DNA of 64,000 bases from Aminobacter carboxidus (GTDB lineage: Bacteria; Pseudomonadota; Alphaproteobacteria; Rhizobiales; Rhizobiaceae): the NCBI RefSeq assembly GCF_014863355.1, contig NZ_JACZEP010000017.1, positions 1 to 64,000 on the forward strand, in the 5' to 3' direction. The position numbers and the translations under genes are program-made. The notes beneath the pieces are model-generated. The model was not told where the DNA came from. It was given only the letters and a program-made list of their open reading frames with translations, and did not search any database. This document shows, piece by piece, positions 1-8,725 of this stretch. Every line of letters begins with the position of its first letter. Position 1 is the stretch's first letter.

Positions 1-2
1 AC

Positions 3-1097
3 TTCATCGAATACAAGGGCTTCTGGCTGCCGCAGGAATTCGCCAAAGAGGGCGCCATCGAGGAATACTGGGCCTGCCGCACAAAGGCGGTGGTGATGGA
101 TCTGTCGGCGCTGCGCAAGTTCGAGGTGACGGGCCCCGATGCCGAAGCGCTGATGCAGTACACGCTGACCCGCGACGTCAAGAAGCTCGGCATCGGCCAG
201 GTCGTCTATACCGCCATGTGCTACGAGCATGGCGGCATGGTCGACGACGGCACGCTGCTCAGGCTCGGCAAAGACAATTTCCGCTGGATCTGCGGTGACG
301 ACTATTCCGGTGTCTGGCTGCGCGAGCAGGCGGAGAAGCTCGGCCTCAAGGTGCTTGTCCGCTCCTCGACCGACCAGATGCACAACATCGCGGTGCAGGG
401 CCCCAACAGCCGCGATATCCTCAAGGAGATCGTCTGGACGCCGCCGCACCAGCCGGCACTCAGCGAACTCGAATGGTTCCGCTTCACCATCGGCCGCATC
501 GGCGATGCCACTGGCGTTCCGATCGTGGTGTCGCGCACCGGCTACACCGGCGAACTCGGCTACGAGGTCTGGTGCCATCCGCGCGATGCCGAAACGGTCT
601 TCGACGCGGTCTGGGCAGCCGGCCAGCCGCATGGGCTGAAGCCGATGGGTTTTGCCGCGCTCGACATGGTGCGCATCGAGGCCGGCCTGATCTTTGCCAA
701 TTACGAGTTCTCCGACCAGACCGACCCGTTTGAAGCCGGCATCGGTTTCACCGTGCCGCTCAAGACCAAGACCGACGACTTCATCGGCCGCGAGGCGTTG
801 ATCCGGCGCAAGGACAACCCGATCCACAAGCTTGTCGGCCTCGACATCGACTCAAACGTCGCTGTCGGGCATGGCGACTGCGTCCATATCGGCCGTGCCC
901 AGATCGGCATCGTCACCTCGTCGATGCGCTCGCCGGTGCTTAACAAGAACATCGCGCTTGCCCGCGTCGAGGCGCACCATGCCAATACAGGCACCGAGGT
1001 CGAGGTCGGCAAGCTCGACGGCCAGCAAAAGCGCCTGCCGGCCAGGATCGTGCCTTTCGCCCATTATGATCCCAAGAAGGAACGCCCGAGGTCGTAA
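3..1097 (+). CDS. GcvT-family aminomethyltransferase / DMSP demethylase-like protein (5' partial)
   Basis: The reading frame is open from the window edge, so the N-terminus is missing; the first in-window ATG (90) is internal because homologous-looking sequence continues upstream of it. The protein has the folate-binding GcvT fold: an ALMQYTLTRD-like stretch near the start, the SRTGYTGELGYEVW motif in the middle, and a C-terminal barrel with FIGREAL. Family members move a one-carbon unit from glycine-like or methylated substrates to tetrahydrofolate, in the cytosol. Rhizobia have several such paralogues, so the exact substrate cannot be read from sequence. A strong terminator follows, marking it as the last gene of its unit. 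Confidence 0.85.
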   Translation, partial: FIEYKGFWLPQEFAKEGAIEEYWACRTKAVVMDLSALRKFEVTGPDAEALMQYTLTRDVKKLGIGQVVYTAMCYEHGGMVDDGTLLRLGKDNFRWICGDDYSGVWLREQAEKLGLKVLVRSSTDQMHNIAVQGPNSRDILKEIVWTPPHQPALSELEWFRFTIGRIGDATGVPIVVSRTGYTGELGYEVWCHPRDAETVFDAVWAAGQPHGLKPMGFAALDMVRIEAGLIFANYEFSDQTDPFEAGIGFTVPLKTKTDDFIGREALIRRKDNPIHKLVGLDIDSNVAVGHGDCVHIGRAQIGIVTSSMRSPVLNKNIALARVEAHHANTGTEVEVGKLDGQQKRLPARIVPFAHYDPKKERPRS

Positions 1098-1136
1098 GCG
1101 GTACCGCACCATCGCCGCAACGACGGCACACAACGC

Positions 1137-1164
1137 AAAAGCCCCGCAAACGCGGGGCTTTCTG
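1137..1164 (+). terminator. Rho-independent terminator after the GcvT-like gene
   Basis: A 7-bp GC-rich stem (GCCCCGC/GCGGGGC) with an AAAC loop lies 40 bp past the stop codon. It is flanked by A residues upstream and CTTTCT downstream. Confidence 0.85.
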
Positions 1165-1232
1165 TTGGTAGCCGCGGCTGATTTGGCTTATTCAGGTTCA
1201 CGGATGGTGGCGCGCGTTAGGCGAGGGGCATC

Positions 1233-1976
1233 GTGGACATATTTGCTTGGTCGCCGCTGGTCATGACGTTGCCCTTTATCGTTGTAGGGGCAGTAGCCTT
1301 TTTCCTTGGTACGGCGTTCCTGGCTGTTTTCGCCAGGCAGGCGGCGGGCAATCCGCTGACGATGCCGGTCGCAGCCTTCGTCGGCACCATCACCACGGCC
1401 TGGGCCTTGTCGCTGGGTTTCACCGCTGCCGACGTCTGGTCGGTCAATTCCCGCGCCAGCCAGGTGGCGAGCGAAGAGAGATCCTCGATGATGCGGCTTG
1501 CCGGCATGGCAAAGCCCGAGGCGCTCGCCTCCACCGAGCTCCTGGCAGGCCTCAAGGCCTACAAGGATGCGGTTGTCTCCGCGGAGTGGCAGAACGGAAA
1601 CCGCGCGCCCGAACTCGTGGTCGAGCAGGCCCTGCAAAGCATCCGCCTTGTCCTGATCGGTCTGGCGAAGGCCGGCCATCCCGATCCAGTCATCGCCCAG
1701 ATGGTGCAGGATTTTGACGAGCTGCAGGATGCCCGCAATTCGCGTCTCGCCATCGGTACGAGCTCGGTCAATCAGCTCAAATGGTATCTGGTGCTGTTTT
1801 TGACGATGCTGTCGGCGATCGTCGTCGGCGCGGTCCACGCTGACAGGCCACATGCGGGCAGGAAGGCGATCCTGATCTTTGCCGTCACCGCAGGTGTCAG
1901 CCTGTGGATCCTGGCTCTGCACGCCAACCCTTATGTCGGCGTTGCACAGGTGACATTGGGCGACGTCCGGCTCTAG
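1233..1976 (+). CDS. DUF4239 (bestrophin-like) membrane protein
   Basis: This 247-residue protein begins with GTG behind a GAGGGG-type ribosome site. It has hydrophobic segments at about residues 8-30, 42-60, 178-198 and 208-226, with a soluble helical middle containing the conserved SRASQVASEERSSMMRL stretch. This layout matches DUF4239 (bestrophin-like) proteins, which are inner-membrane proteins of unknown function common in rhizobia. No partner gene is apparent; it is transcribed alone after a terminator. Confidence 0.75.
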   Translation: MDIFAWSPLVMTLPFIVVGAVAFFLGTAFLAVFARQAAGNPLTMPVAAFVGTITTAWALSLGFTAADVWSVNSRASQVASEERSSMMRLAGMAKPEALASTELLAGLKAYKDAVVSAEWQNGNRAPELVVEQALQSIRLVLIGLAKAGHPDPVIAQMVQDFDELQDARNSRLAIGTSSVNQLKWYLVLFLTMLSAIVVGAVHADRPHAGRKAILIFAVTAGVSLWILALHANPYVGVAQVTLGDVRL

Positions 1977-2006
1977 CGAGGCCTGCCCAAGCCGTCACCT
2001 GGGCAG

Positions 2007-2120
2007 TCACCTCTTGCCGCGCACCGGCTCCGACGTCAGGCTGGCATAGGCGAGCGCTGCTGCGAAAAAGCCAAAGGCGGAAAGCACAGCGGCGACGATG
2101 ATGATGGTTTCGGTCGGCAT
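2007..2120 (-). CDS. Small single-span membrane protein (37 aa)
   Basis: ATG at 2120 is preceded by a GGAGAA ribosome site at good spacing. The product is one hydrophobic helix (TIIIVAAVLSAFGFFAAALAY) with a basic C-terminal tail ending RGKR. Short proteins of this shape are common beside envelope genes in rhizobia. The function is unknown. I favour it over non-coding sequence because of the ribosome site and clean membrane helix. Confidence 0.6.
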   Translation of the reverse strand: MPTETIIIVAAVLSAFGFFAAALAYASLTSEPVRGKR

Positions 2121-2214
2121 GTCATTTCTCCAATCTCGACATGCCCCGATATGACCCCTCTTGCAGGGACAGCGCCTTGATCTGGATCAACAGCCCCGGA
2201 CCGACTGCCTTCGG

Positions 2215-4305
2215 TTACGCGACGTGGCTGGCATCCGTTCGCTGCGGTCCCGCACTGTGGGTCGTAAGCCACGCCTCGGCCTGGCTGCCCGGCATCGGAA
2301 AGGCGATGCCGTAGCCCTGCACCGCGGGGCAGCCGAGATCATGCAGCCATGACAGCTCCACGTCGGTCTCCGCACCCTCGGCAACGATCGAGATGCCCAA
2401 GCCGCGCGCCAGTTCGATGATCGCCTTGACGATCTTGGAGTTGGCCGGGTTCTTGTGAATGTCGCGGACGAAGCGGCGGTCGATCTTCAGCCTGTCGACT
2501 TCGTTGGCGCTGATATGCGACAGCGAGGCGTAGCCGGTGCCGAAATCGTCGAGCTCGAGGCGGATCCCGGCCTTGCGCAGGCGCTTCAATGTCAGTCCGA
2601 TGCCGGAGTTCTCGTCGTCAAGCATCACCGACTCGACGATTTCGAGCGCCAGCAGCCGCGTCGGCAGCCCCTCCAGCTTAAGCAGGTCGAGCAGGTGGCC
2701 GGCGAAATCCGCCTCGCGCAGCTCCTGTGCCGAGACGTTGAGCGAGAGCCGGCCGAAGTCGATGCCGGCACGACGCCATTCAGCGCCGGTCCGGATCGCC
2801 TTGGCAAAGACGATGCGGCCGATGGCCGGCATCAGCCCGGCCTTTTCCGCCACCGGCAGGAACTCACCTGGGGCCACATTCCTGCCACGGGCTTCCCACC
2901 GCACCAGTGCCTCAATGCCGATGACCTTGCCGCCCTGCAACGAAACCTGGGGCTGAAAATGAACGGCGAAGGCCTCGCTGGCGACGGCGTCGCGCAGTTC
3001 GCGCTCGAGATTTGCCTTTTCCTCGAACTTGTCACGCAGCGTCGTTGCGAAAAGCTGGTAGCCGCCCCGGCCTTCGGCCTTGGCGAGATAGAGCGCCAGG
3101 TCGGCGTTGACGATCAGCTCGCTGACCGTGCCATTGCCATCGCGGAACAAGGCAATGCCGGCGCTGGCGCTTGGCTTCAGCGAGGTTCCGGCAAATTCCA
3201 GCGGCTGCTTGATGCCGGTGACGATCCGCGCCACCACATCGATGGCGTCTGCTTCGGAACCGACGTCATTTAGGATCACGGTGAACTCGTCACCGCCCAG
3301 GCGCACGCAAACGTCCGAATCGCGCACATTGGTCACCAGCCGCATCGCTGTCTCGATCAGCACGGCGTCGCCCGCGGCATGGCCCATTGTATCGTTGATG
3401 GTCTTGAAGTGGTCGAGGTCGAGATGGATGACGGCCATCATCTCGCCCTTGCGCTTGGCGGTGGCAAGGGCGGTTTCCATGTAGTCGTTGAGGAAGGCGC
3501 GGTTGTAGAGGCCGGTCAGCGCGTCGTGGTTGGCGGCGAAATTCATCTGGTCGCGCGCCTTGAGCAATTCGCTGGTGCAGGACACCACCCGACGCACCAG
3601 CGGCCTGAAGATCAGGACGGCCTCGGCCAGCAGCAAGAGCAGGGTCAGCACGAAGACGGTCAGGTGGATCTTCTCGACCGCAGCCCCCTTTTCGGCCGCT
3701 TCGGATGAAAACAGTCGCGTCAGCGTCTCGTATTCGCGTCGGACTTTTTCGGCAACATAGAGCCTGAGCGCGCTGAAATGGGCGGCGGCATCGTCGGGCA
3801 TCGGGGCTGACACGGAGGCGGGAAGCAGGTCGAGGAACGAGTTGACCGTGTGCGTGAGGATTCGCGTCGAGGCATCGATCTGGCCGGGGGCCTCGTCGAA
3901 GAGCTTTTGTGCGTCTTCGGACAACGCCATCTGGTGCAGCGGCGAGCGCACGTCAGGCGACCCCTCGCGCAGCAGCTTCTCGTTGGCCAGGAAGGTCTTG
4001 AGTGCGGCCTCAAGGTTCTGGCGCGCCTGGGTGCGCAGCCATTGTGCGTCGGCGGTATAGGCCTCTGTCGCGGTCAGCAAAATCCGTTGCGACAGCAATT
4101 GCTGGCGGGCGCCGAGCTCGATCAGCGCCGTCTTCTGGATGTTGGCCGAAATGACCGAGCTGAGCAGGAAGAAGCTGGCGGTGGCGAGCGAGCCGATCAG
4201 GATCAGCGCGGCGACGTAGGACGCCTTGGTCTTGTGCATCAATCCATGCGCGAGCTGCCGGTGCTCAGACCCGGGCTCGACCCAGCCGCGTTGCGACGTC
4301 TCCAT
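2215..4305 (-). CDS. Membrane-bound GGDEF-EAL cyclic-di-GMP protein
   Basis: This 696-residue signalling protein makes and/or breaks cyclic-di-GMP. The N-terminus has two membrane helices (about residues 32-52 and 215-237) around a helical periplasmic sensor resembling PilJ-type domains (RQQLLSQRILLTATEAY). The GGDEF domain follows with an intact RLGGDEF signature near residue 335, then an EAL domain with IEALVRW, DDFGTGYASLSH and DRLKIDRRFVRD. Both catalytic signatures look intact, so the net activity cannot be predicted. An internal ATG at 4239 is an alternative start. This is the last clearly intact host gene before the scarred junction. Confidence 0.93.
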   Translation of the reverse strand: METSQRGWVEPGSEHRQLAHGLMHKTKASYVAALILIGSLATASFFLLSSVISANIQKTALIELGARQQLLSQRILLTATEAYTADAQWLRTQARQNLEAALKTFLANEKLLREGSPDVRSPLHQMALSEDAQKLFDEAPGQIDASTRILTHTVNSFLDLLPASVSAPMPDDAAAHFSALRLYVAEKVRREYETLTRLFSSEAAEKGAAVEKIHLTVFVLTLLLLLAEAVLIFRPLVRRVVSCTSELLKARDQMNFAANHDALTGLYNRAFLNDYMETALATAKRKGEMMAVIHLDLDHFKTINDTMGHAAGDAVLIETAMRLVTNVRDSDVCVRLGGDEFTVILNDVGSEADAIDVVARIVTGIKQPLEFAGTSLKPSASAGIALFRDGNGTVSELIVNADLALYLAKAEGRGGYQLFATTLRDKFEEKANLERELRDAVASEAFAVHFQPQVSLQGGKVIGIEALVRWEARGRNVAPGEFLPVAEKAGLMPAIGRIVFAKAIRTGAEWRRAGIDFGRLSLNVSAQELREADFAGHLLDLLKLEGLPTRLLALEIVESVMLDDENSGIGLTLKRLRKAGIRLELDDFGTGYASLSHISANEVDRLKIDRRFVRDIHKNPANSKIVKAIIELARGLGISIVAEGAETDVELSWLHDLGCPAVQGYGIAFPMPGSQAEAWLTTHSAGPQRTDASHVA

Positions 4306-4542
4306 CCCGCTTCCTCCTCAAGAAGTTCCCCCGGGACGCGAAATTGCCGTTGAATGGTGAATTCGATGTAAATCTGGGGAGGTCCAAGATGTAATTCGGC
4401 AAGATATTGGCGGATTCCCAGTGTTTTCTCCCCGGATCGGGAAGTAAACGGGGGAAATGTACAAACTGGAACAAGTCTTCTTCGAAAGAGCTGTGCGGCC
4501 CCAGACGTGGCTCATTATTGAGAGCGAGCTAAATCCGCATCG

Positions 4543-4926
4543 TCATGATCTTCGAAGAATCCATCGAGAAACTGAGAAATTTAGGATGGTAGTTAGGCCT
4601 AGCGTGATGAAAAATGCTGTCACGGCGTTGCCAAGAGCGCGATCGAGAAGTTGAAGGCTTGCAAGCCCAGTCGATCTCCAATGGCGGTTCGACCGCCTAG
4701 GAAAACACGGTCGGGATAAAACACCATCACGAATGCAAGACCAGCTAGCCAAGCCACTGCGTACGAAACGCTTGGTGGAACGACCGTAAGACCAACAATG
4801 TAGATGAGGCTGGTAAGGACAGTATTGAGCGGACCCGCGACCAGGAAGCGGGCGGCATGATTTCCGCTTGCAACAAGGATGCAGTCGGTGACATCGATGG
4901 ATCGTGAGAAATTCTCAGCAAATTTG
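4543..4926 (-). pseudogene. GtrA-like membrane protein remnant, frameshifted
   Basis: Read leftward, one frame from about 4926 gives RFLVAGPLNTVLTSLIY followed by hydrophobic segments and YPDRVF, typical of the first half of GtrA-like four-helix membrane proteins. It stops at 4620. A second frame continues as NAVTAFFITLGLTTILNFSVSRW to 4543, which matches the end of the family. A frameshift near 4620-4650 joins them. I see no convincing start codon before the first stop at the 5' end. GtrA proteins help transfer lipid-linked sugars across the membrane. The gene is dead as sequenced. Confidence 0.55.
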
Positions 4927-4966
4927 GCGTAACTGGAGCAGAGGCTGCAGATTGACTAATTTTGCG

Positions 4967-5365
4967 ATGAATGACCTGCGTCGGTTGCATGAGCGCTATC
5001 AGGTGGAGATAAAGCAAGAAGTGCTCTCAACTCTTCGCTCGGGCTGGTGGCTCAATGGCAACAAAGGCGCTTTGGAACTCGCTTTGGCAGCAGTTGTTGC
5101 CTTGACGAAGCCGCAGGGGCGAGAAGTCCTGCTGGTGGCCAATGCTGGCGGCTACGCCAGTGGTGCCTGCTGGCGCAATGGGTTTGTGCCGCATTTTGTC
5201 GACGTCGAGCCGTACAGTCACTTGATGGACATCCATGCTGCTGTGGAAGCCGCCAGCAGTTTGACGGCGGCAATGGTTGTCACCCATCTCTATGGCAATG
5301 TCGCAGTAATCCCTGTTTCGCTAGACCAAACCGCAGACAATCGCAATCGCGGTAGCTGCGAGTAA
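4967..5365 (+). pseudogene. DegT/DnrJ/EryC1-type sugar aminotransferase remnant
   Basis: The first about 115 residues resemble the N-terminal part of PLP-dependent sugar aminotransferases: NDLRRLHERY, SGWWLNG, ALELALAAV, FVDVEP and VVTHLYGN in the correct order. The stretch normally found between LxG and ALELAL is missing, and the protein ends about 250 residues early in an unrelated tail, before the PLP-binding lysine. It is therefore an internally deleted and truncated relic. It lies back-to-back with the GtrA relic; both families belong to surface polysaccharide synthesis, suggesting remains of one locus. Confidence 0.65.
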
Positions 5366-5932
5366 GCGACAACCCCACAGTTCAAGGCCGTACCGCTTGA
5401 CATCTAGCCGAACTCGCCGCGCGTTGTGTAACGGTAGCCTGGGGTTTCGCAACTTGGGCGCGCCGTGCCGGGCTGCGCCGGAAGCGAGCGCCTGATGCTT
5501 GTGGCCGCCATCCTCTCAGGTGCCGAGGTGGCGCTGCCACAGCTCGGCGGCCTTCTGCCTATTCCTCCCGGTTGCAATCGGTTGGTCGCGGGCCTCGGGC
5601 TTGCGCAGGCGCTGCGAATTGCTGCGAGGTGGCCGTGATTCTTGGCAAGCAACAACGCATTCCAAAGTATTCTCGGCGATGGATCGCGACGTTGAAAACG
5701 GTCAAAATCTACAGTGTACAAGCAAAGGGAGGAAGTGGTGCCCAGACGCGGGGTGTCGGAGTTCAGGTTTTCCAGGTACTTAGCCCATGGTTAGGGCAAC
5801 GCGTTTCCACGTATTTCCCCGCAATTTCCCGAACCTTTTCGCCCTACCTACACTTGCGTTTGGCTTGCGTTTGGGGCGCGAAGAGGAATAAATGCCTGCC
5901 GTGCGGCGACCTCACACACTTAGGAGGCCGCT
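5366..5932. other. 567 bp without a supported gene
   Basis: No convincing gene. A short open frame on the plus strand around 5470-5640 encodes a hydrophobic, plausible-looking peptide (LMLVAAILSGAEVALPQLGG), but it lacks a start context and I recognise no family; it may be another relic. An 11-bp tandem repeat CTTGCGTTTGG occurs at 5853-5863 and 5864-5874, upstream of the next gene. Confidence 0.5.
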
Positions 5933-6181
5933 ATGGAAATGGAAGTCACGGCCCTCGTGGGGAAGGCCTATTACGAGATCACCCTCGACGATATCGCGGG
6001 GTGGTGGATCCTGGGTGGCAGGTGTGCCTGCTGCGGGCACCAAGGGCCGTTCAACCGCGCCAGGCTGGACAAACGAGCCCAGAACCGACTGCTGCGATTT
6101 GCTAGTCGGTTCTTGATCTGCACCCGGTGCCGGAACAAACAGCACAACCGCATCTACATCGCTGGTAAGATGCCGCGCTGA
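5933..6181 (+). CDS. Small protein with a CxxC...CxxC zinc-binding pattern (82 aa)
   Basis: ATG at 5933 is preceded by an AGGAGG ribosome site. The product has two cysteine pairs, CACCGHQG near residue 31 and CTRC near residue 65, separated by a basic segment (RARLDKRAQNRLLR). This suggests a zinc ribbon that may bind nucleic acid. It is the first gene of a three-gene set ending in the DNA ligase, with almost no spacing. I do not recognise a named family. Confidence 0.6.
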   Translation: MEMEVTALVGKAYYEITLDDIAGWWILGGRCACCGHQGPFNRARLDKRAQNRLLRFASRFLICTRCRNKQHNRIYIAGKMPR

Positions 6182-6183
6182 CG

Positions 6184-6357
6184 ATGGACGGCGGGGTTGC
6201 GATGTCCAAGATCGACGAGATCATGAAGCTGCTCTCCGAGGCCAAACGCTCGGCGGACGAAATCAACGAAGATACGCTGTCCTTTCAGATCGGGACGGCG
6301 CTGATGCTGGCTCAGGAGATTTCGTTGGGGCAGACCAGCAAAAGGCCGCGCCGCTGA
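6184..6357 (+). CDS. Small helical protein upstream of DNA ligase (57 aa)
   Basis: The frame starts 2 bp after the previous stop, and its TGA overlaps the ligase ATG by one base (TGATG), so the three genes are probably translated together. Residues 7-50 are predominantly helical and charged (SKIDEIMKLLSEAKRSADEI), with a basic RPRR end. An internal ATG at 6202 with GGGG upstream is an equally good start (51 aa). Function unknown. Confidence 0.5.
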   Translation: MDGGVAMSKIDEIMKLLSEAKRSADEINEDTLSFQIGTALMLAQEISLGQTSKRPRR

Positions 6358-7235
6358 TGGCGGCCGGCCCGTTCATTCCGTTCTGCTTTCCGATCGAGGT
6401 CGACAAGCCTCCCGAAGGCGCCCAGTGGACGCATGAAATCAAGTACGACGGCTACCGGACCCAGCTCCATCTCGGCGCGACCCCGCGCGCCTTCAGCCGC
6501 AACGGACACGACTGGTCCGCGAAATACAGACCAGTCCTTGCCGCCGCCGACTCGCTCGCTGGGGGCCGGGATGCCGTGATCGATGGCGAGATAGTCGTCC
6601 TGGATACGGACGGCCGACCTGATTTCCATGCCGTTGCAGGCGCGATCCGCTGGAAAGGCACGGATCTCGTATTCTTCGCGTTCGATCTCCTCCGGCTCGA
6701 TGGCGTCGATCTGCGCAAGGTACCTTGCCAGGAGCGGCGGGAACGACTGTTCGACATCGTCGGTTCCAGTCATCACGAAGTGCGCTTCAGCGATTCTTTC
6801 GAAGGTTCCGGCGCCGACCTATTCGCCAAGGTCGCCGAGATGGAGATCGAGGGGATTGTCTCCAAACGGCGGGCAAGTACCTATCGCGCCGGCGACAGCA
6901 CCGACTGGCAAAAGACCAAGGTCTATCATTTCGGGGAATATCTCGTTGTCGGCTACGAGCGCTCGCGCGGCCAGGCTCCGACGTTGCTGTTGGCCGGGGC
7001 TGATCTCCAGTATGTCGGCCGGGCGGTGCCGGCTGTGGGAGCCAAACAACGCGAGCAGCTATGGGAAGCGCTGGAGTTCCTGCAGGCCCCCAAGTTCGCA
7101 GCCTCCATTGGCAAGGCCAACAAGGTCGCGGTTGCGGTGCAGCCGATACTGCGGGTGACCGCGAAGCATTTGCCACGACGGGGCAAAGAAATGCTGCGGC
7201 ACGCCTCTGTGACAGAGGTGCTGACGCCGCAATAA
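6357..7235 (+). CDS. Stand-alone ATP-dependent DNA ligase (LigD/LigC ligase-domain type)
   Basis: This enzyme seals nicks using ATP. The adenylated lysine lies in motif I at residue 29 (KYDGYR). It is followed by DGEIVVLD, FFAFDLLRLDG, EGIVSKRR (motif IV) and WQKTKV (motif V), then an OB-fold C-terminus. At 292 residues it holds only the ligase core of LigD, without the polymerase and phosphoesterase parts; such enzymes act in Ku-dependent end joining in rhizobia. It is co-translated with two small upstream ORFs. A strong terminator follows. Its location in a scarred junction suggests carriage on an accessory element. Confidence 0.9.
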   Translation: MAAGPFIPFCFPIEVDKPPEGAQWTHEIKYDGYRTQLHLGATPRAFSRNGHDWSAKYRPVLAAADSLAGGRDAVIDGEIVVLDTDGRPDFHAVAGAIRWKGTDLVFFAFDLLRLDGVDLRKVPCQERRERLFDIVGSSHHEVRFSDSFEGSGADLFAKVAEMEIEGIVSKRRASTYRAGDSTDWQKTKVYHFGEYLVVGYERSRGQAPTLLLAGADLQYVGRAVPAVGAKQREQLWEALEFLQAPKFAASIGKANKVAVAVQPILRVTAKHLPRRGKEMLRHASVTEVLTPQ

Positions 7236-7240
7236 AAAGA

Positions 7241-7271
7241 GGCCCGCCGCGCACACGCGCAGGCGGGCCTT
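7241..7271 (+). terminator. Terminator hairpin after the DNA ligase
   Basis: An 8-bp perfect stem (GGCCCGCC/GGCGGGCC) encloses a GC-rich 13-nt loop directly after the stop codon. It is preceded by an A-run, so it could also serve leftward transcription. Confidence 0.7.
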
Positions 7272-7597
7272 CGAAATGCGGGATCATAGCCTTAAGGACG
7301 AACGGCTACGTGCTGTGCATTCTCAGAACTCAACCCAGGCGCTTTGGTTCCCGACGCCTCACCTTATTGGATTCAGGGAGACCTGCCGCTACCGGCTGGA
7401 AACGACAGGTCCGCTGCTTGGAGCGCGGCTGAGGGGGCACGCGCTCCGCCAAGACAATTTCCTACCGTCAAGTAAGTTCCCACTCGTTCCGAGGCGCCAA
7501 AGCTCAAGGTCGCGCCCATCAAACCTATCGGTGGATCAGAGCAACCAATATGGTGGGATTACGTTAAAGATGACCTGACGCATTGAGGGTGGCGTAT
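7272..7597. other. Intergenic region without a supported gene
   Basis: I see no open frame with a credible start and no tRNA-like fold. The final bases hold the GAGGGTGG ribosome site for the next gene. Confidence 0.5.
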
Positions 7598-7933
7598 ATG
7601 GTTATCAATACCGACGAATACAGTGTTTGGGTCGAGGGAAACGATCTATATTTCAGTGGGGTCATGCGCCTAGAGAACAAGGCCGCTCCGGAGATGTCGG
7701 CCCTGGTGCGGGACCTTCTGAACTCCCGGCCACCAACTATCACGGTACATCTGTCCGACCTCGAATTCCTCAACTCACAAGGCAGGAATATTCTGGCAAA
7801 GTTGGTGATTGAGGCCCGAAATCACCCTGAGGTTCGATTGGTGGTTCGGGGCAATAGCAATATCGCCTGGCAGGCAAGGGCGCTGCCAAATCTCAAGAAA
7901 TTGTATCCGGACTTAGTGCTGCTTATGGATTGA
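7598..7933 (+). CDS. slr1659-type STAS-like regulator (111 aa)
   Basis: The sequence fits the slr1659 superfamily, which resembles anti-sigma-factor antagonists. It has an N-terminal beta-rich half (VINTDEYSVWVEGNDLYFSG), the characteristic LEFLNSQGRNILAKLVIEAR core, and a C-terminal WQARALPNLKKLYP. In classical STAS proteins the loop serine before the helix is phosphorylated; here LNSQG keeps that serine. ATG 7598 is preferred because GAGGGTGG lies at correct spacing; GTG 7589 is an alternative. In bacteria these proteins usually sit with partner kinases or phosphatases, and none is visible here. Confidence 0.75.
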   Translation: MVINTDEYSVWVEGNDLYFSGVMRLENKAAPEMSALVRDLLNSRPPTITVHLSDLEFLNSQGRNILAKLVIEARNHPEVRLVVRGNSNIAWQARALPNLKKLYPDLVLLMD

Positions 7934-7935
7934 AA

Positions 7936-7974
7936 GCGAAGGCCTGCCGGAGGGCGACCTCGGCAGGCCTCGCT
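7936..7974 (+). terminator. Hairpin after the STAS-like gene
   Basis: A 10-bp perfect inverted repeat (AGGCCTGCCG/CGGCAGGCCT) lies 6 bp after the stop codon. It has no U-run, so it is a likely but not canonical terminator. Confidence 0.5.
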
Positions 7975-8156
7975 GCTAGAGCGCCTGACTTCGGGTCGTT
8001 GCCCTGCGCTCCATTAAAAGAACGCCTCGGCCTTGAATGTCGTTCCACGAAGGCCTGCGGGAGATGCAGAGGGGGGAGCGGACGTCAATAGTCAAATCTT
8101 GCGATAGCGAAGCCCATCGGCATTCGGCAGTCTTTGTTTCGAAAGGAGTGTCGAAC

Positions 8157-8378
8157 ATGAAGCCTATCTCGAGCATCCTGGCCGAGGATGAGACGACAAG
8201 GTGGAAGCTGGTCTTCAATATGGACAAACGGCATGTCTACGTCGGGACTGGACGTCCACCCTACAAGCGATTGTCGATCGACGAATTGCTGGCGTCCGAG
8301 CCGAGGGACCAATTGCAACGACAGGCACGCGACAAGCTCATGTCGAAGATATTGGACGCCATTTGTATGCTAGGTTAG
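8157..8378 (+). CDS. Hypothetical protein (73 aa)
   Basis: ATG at 8157 has a clear AGGAG ribosome site. The product begins MKPISSILAEDETTRWKLVF and has a basic middle (PPYKRLSIDELLASEPRDQL). I do not recognise the family. It is followed after 5 bp by another small ORF, with which it probably forms an operon. Confidence 0.55.
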   Translation: MKPISSILAEDETTRWKLVFNMDKRHVYVGTGRPPYKRLSIDELLASEPRDQLQRQARDKLMSKILDAICMLG

Positions 8379-8383
8379 CGCAA

Positions 8384-8662
8384 ATGACCCATCGCATGGA
8401 CTTCGCTGACGAGCTCGACAATGCAGCAGACCGGATCGCGGACATCAGCCGCGCCGATCTGCAGATTATGCTGCGACGGGCAGCTCTTAGATTGCGCAAC
8501 ACAGAGGGCATCGTGCTCGATGAGGATGTCAACGAGGCGGTCTATGCGCTCGCGGCCGATCTCAAGAAGACCAAGCAAGACCTGTTGCGGATCATGATCC
8601 GAGAATGGCTGGAGCACGGCGGATATCTGCCGGTAAGGGCTGAGGAAGAGGAGGCCAACTGA
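8384..8662 (+). CDS. Hypothetical helical protein (92 aa)
   Basis: It starts 5 bp after the preceding gene. The protein is almost wholly helical and charged, with a C-terminal DLLRIMIREWLEHGGYLPV that resembles the tail of ribbon-helix-helix proteins, but no clear DNA-binding strand is seen. Family unknown. Confidence 0.5.
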   Translation: MTHRMDFADELDNAADRIADISRADLQIMLRRAALRLRNTEGIVLDEDVNEAVYALAADLKKTKQDLLRIMIREWLEHGGYLPVRAEEEEAN

Positions 8663-8725
8663 ACTCGCAACCGATTTTAGAGTGGTGAGAGTGCTCTAGA
8701 ACGCAAAAAGGGCCTGCCAGGGGGG

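Noticed and set aside
4457-4654. 65-residue open frame on plus strand
   Set aside because: No ribosome site, no recognisable features, and it overlaps the GtrA-like relic on the other strand.
5404-5721. 105-residue minus-strand frame
   Set aside because: Composition is shadow-like (Arg/Ser/Pro rich) and no start context; the plus strand holds a slightly better but still unsupported peptide.
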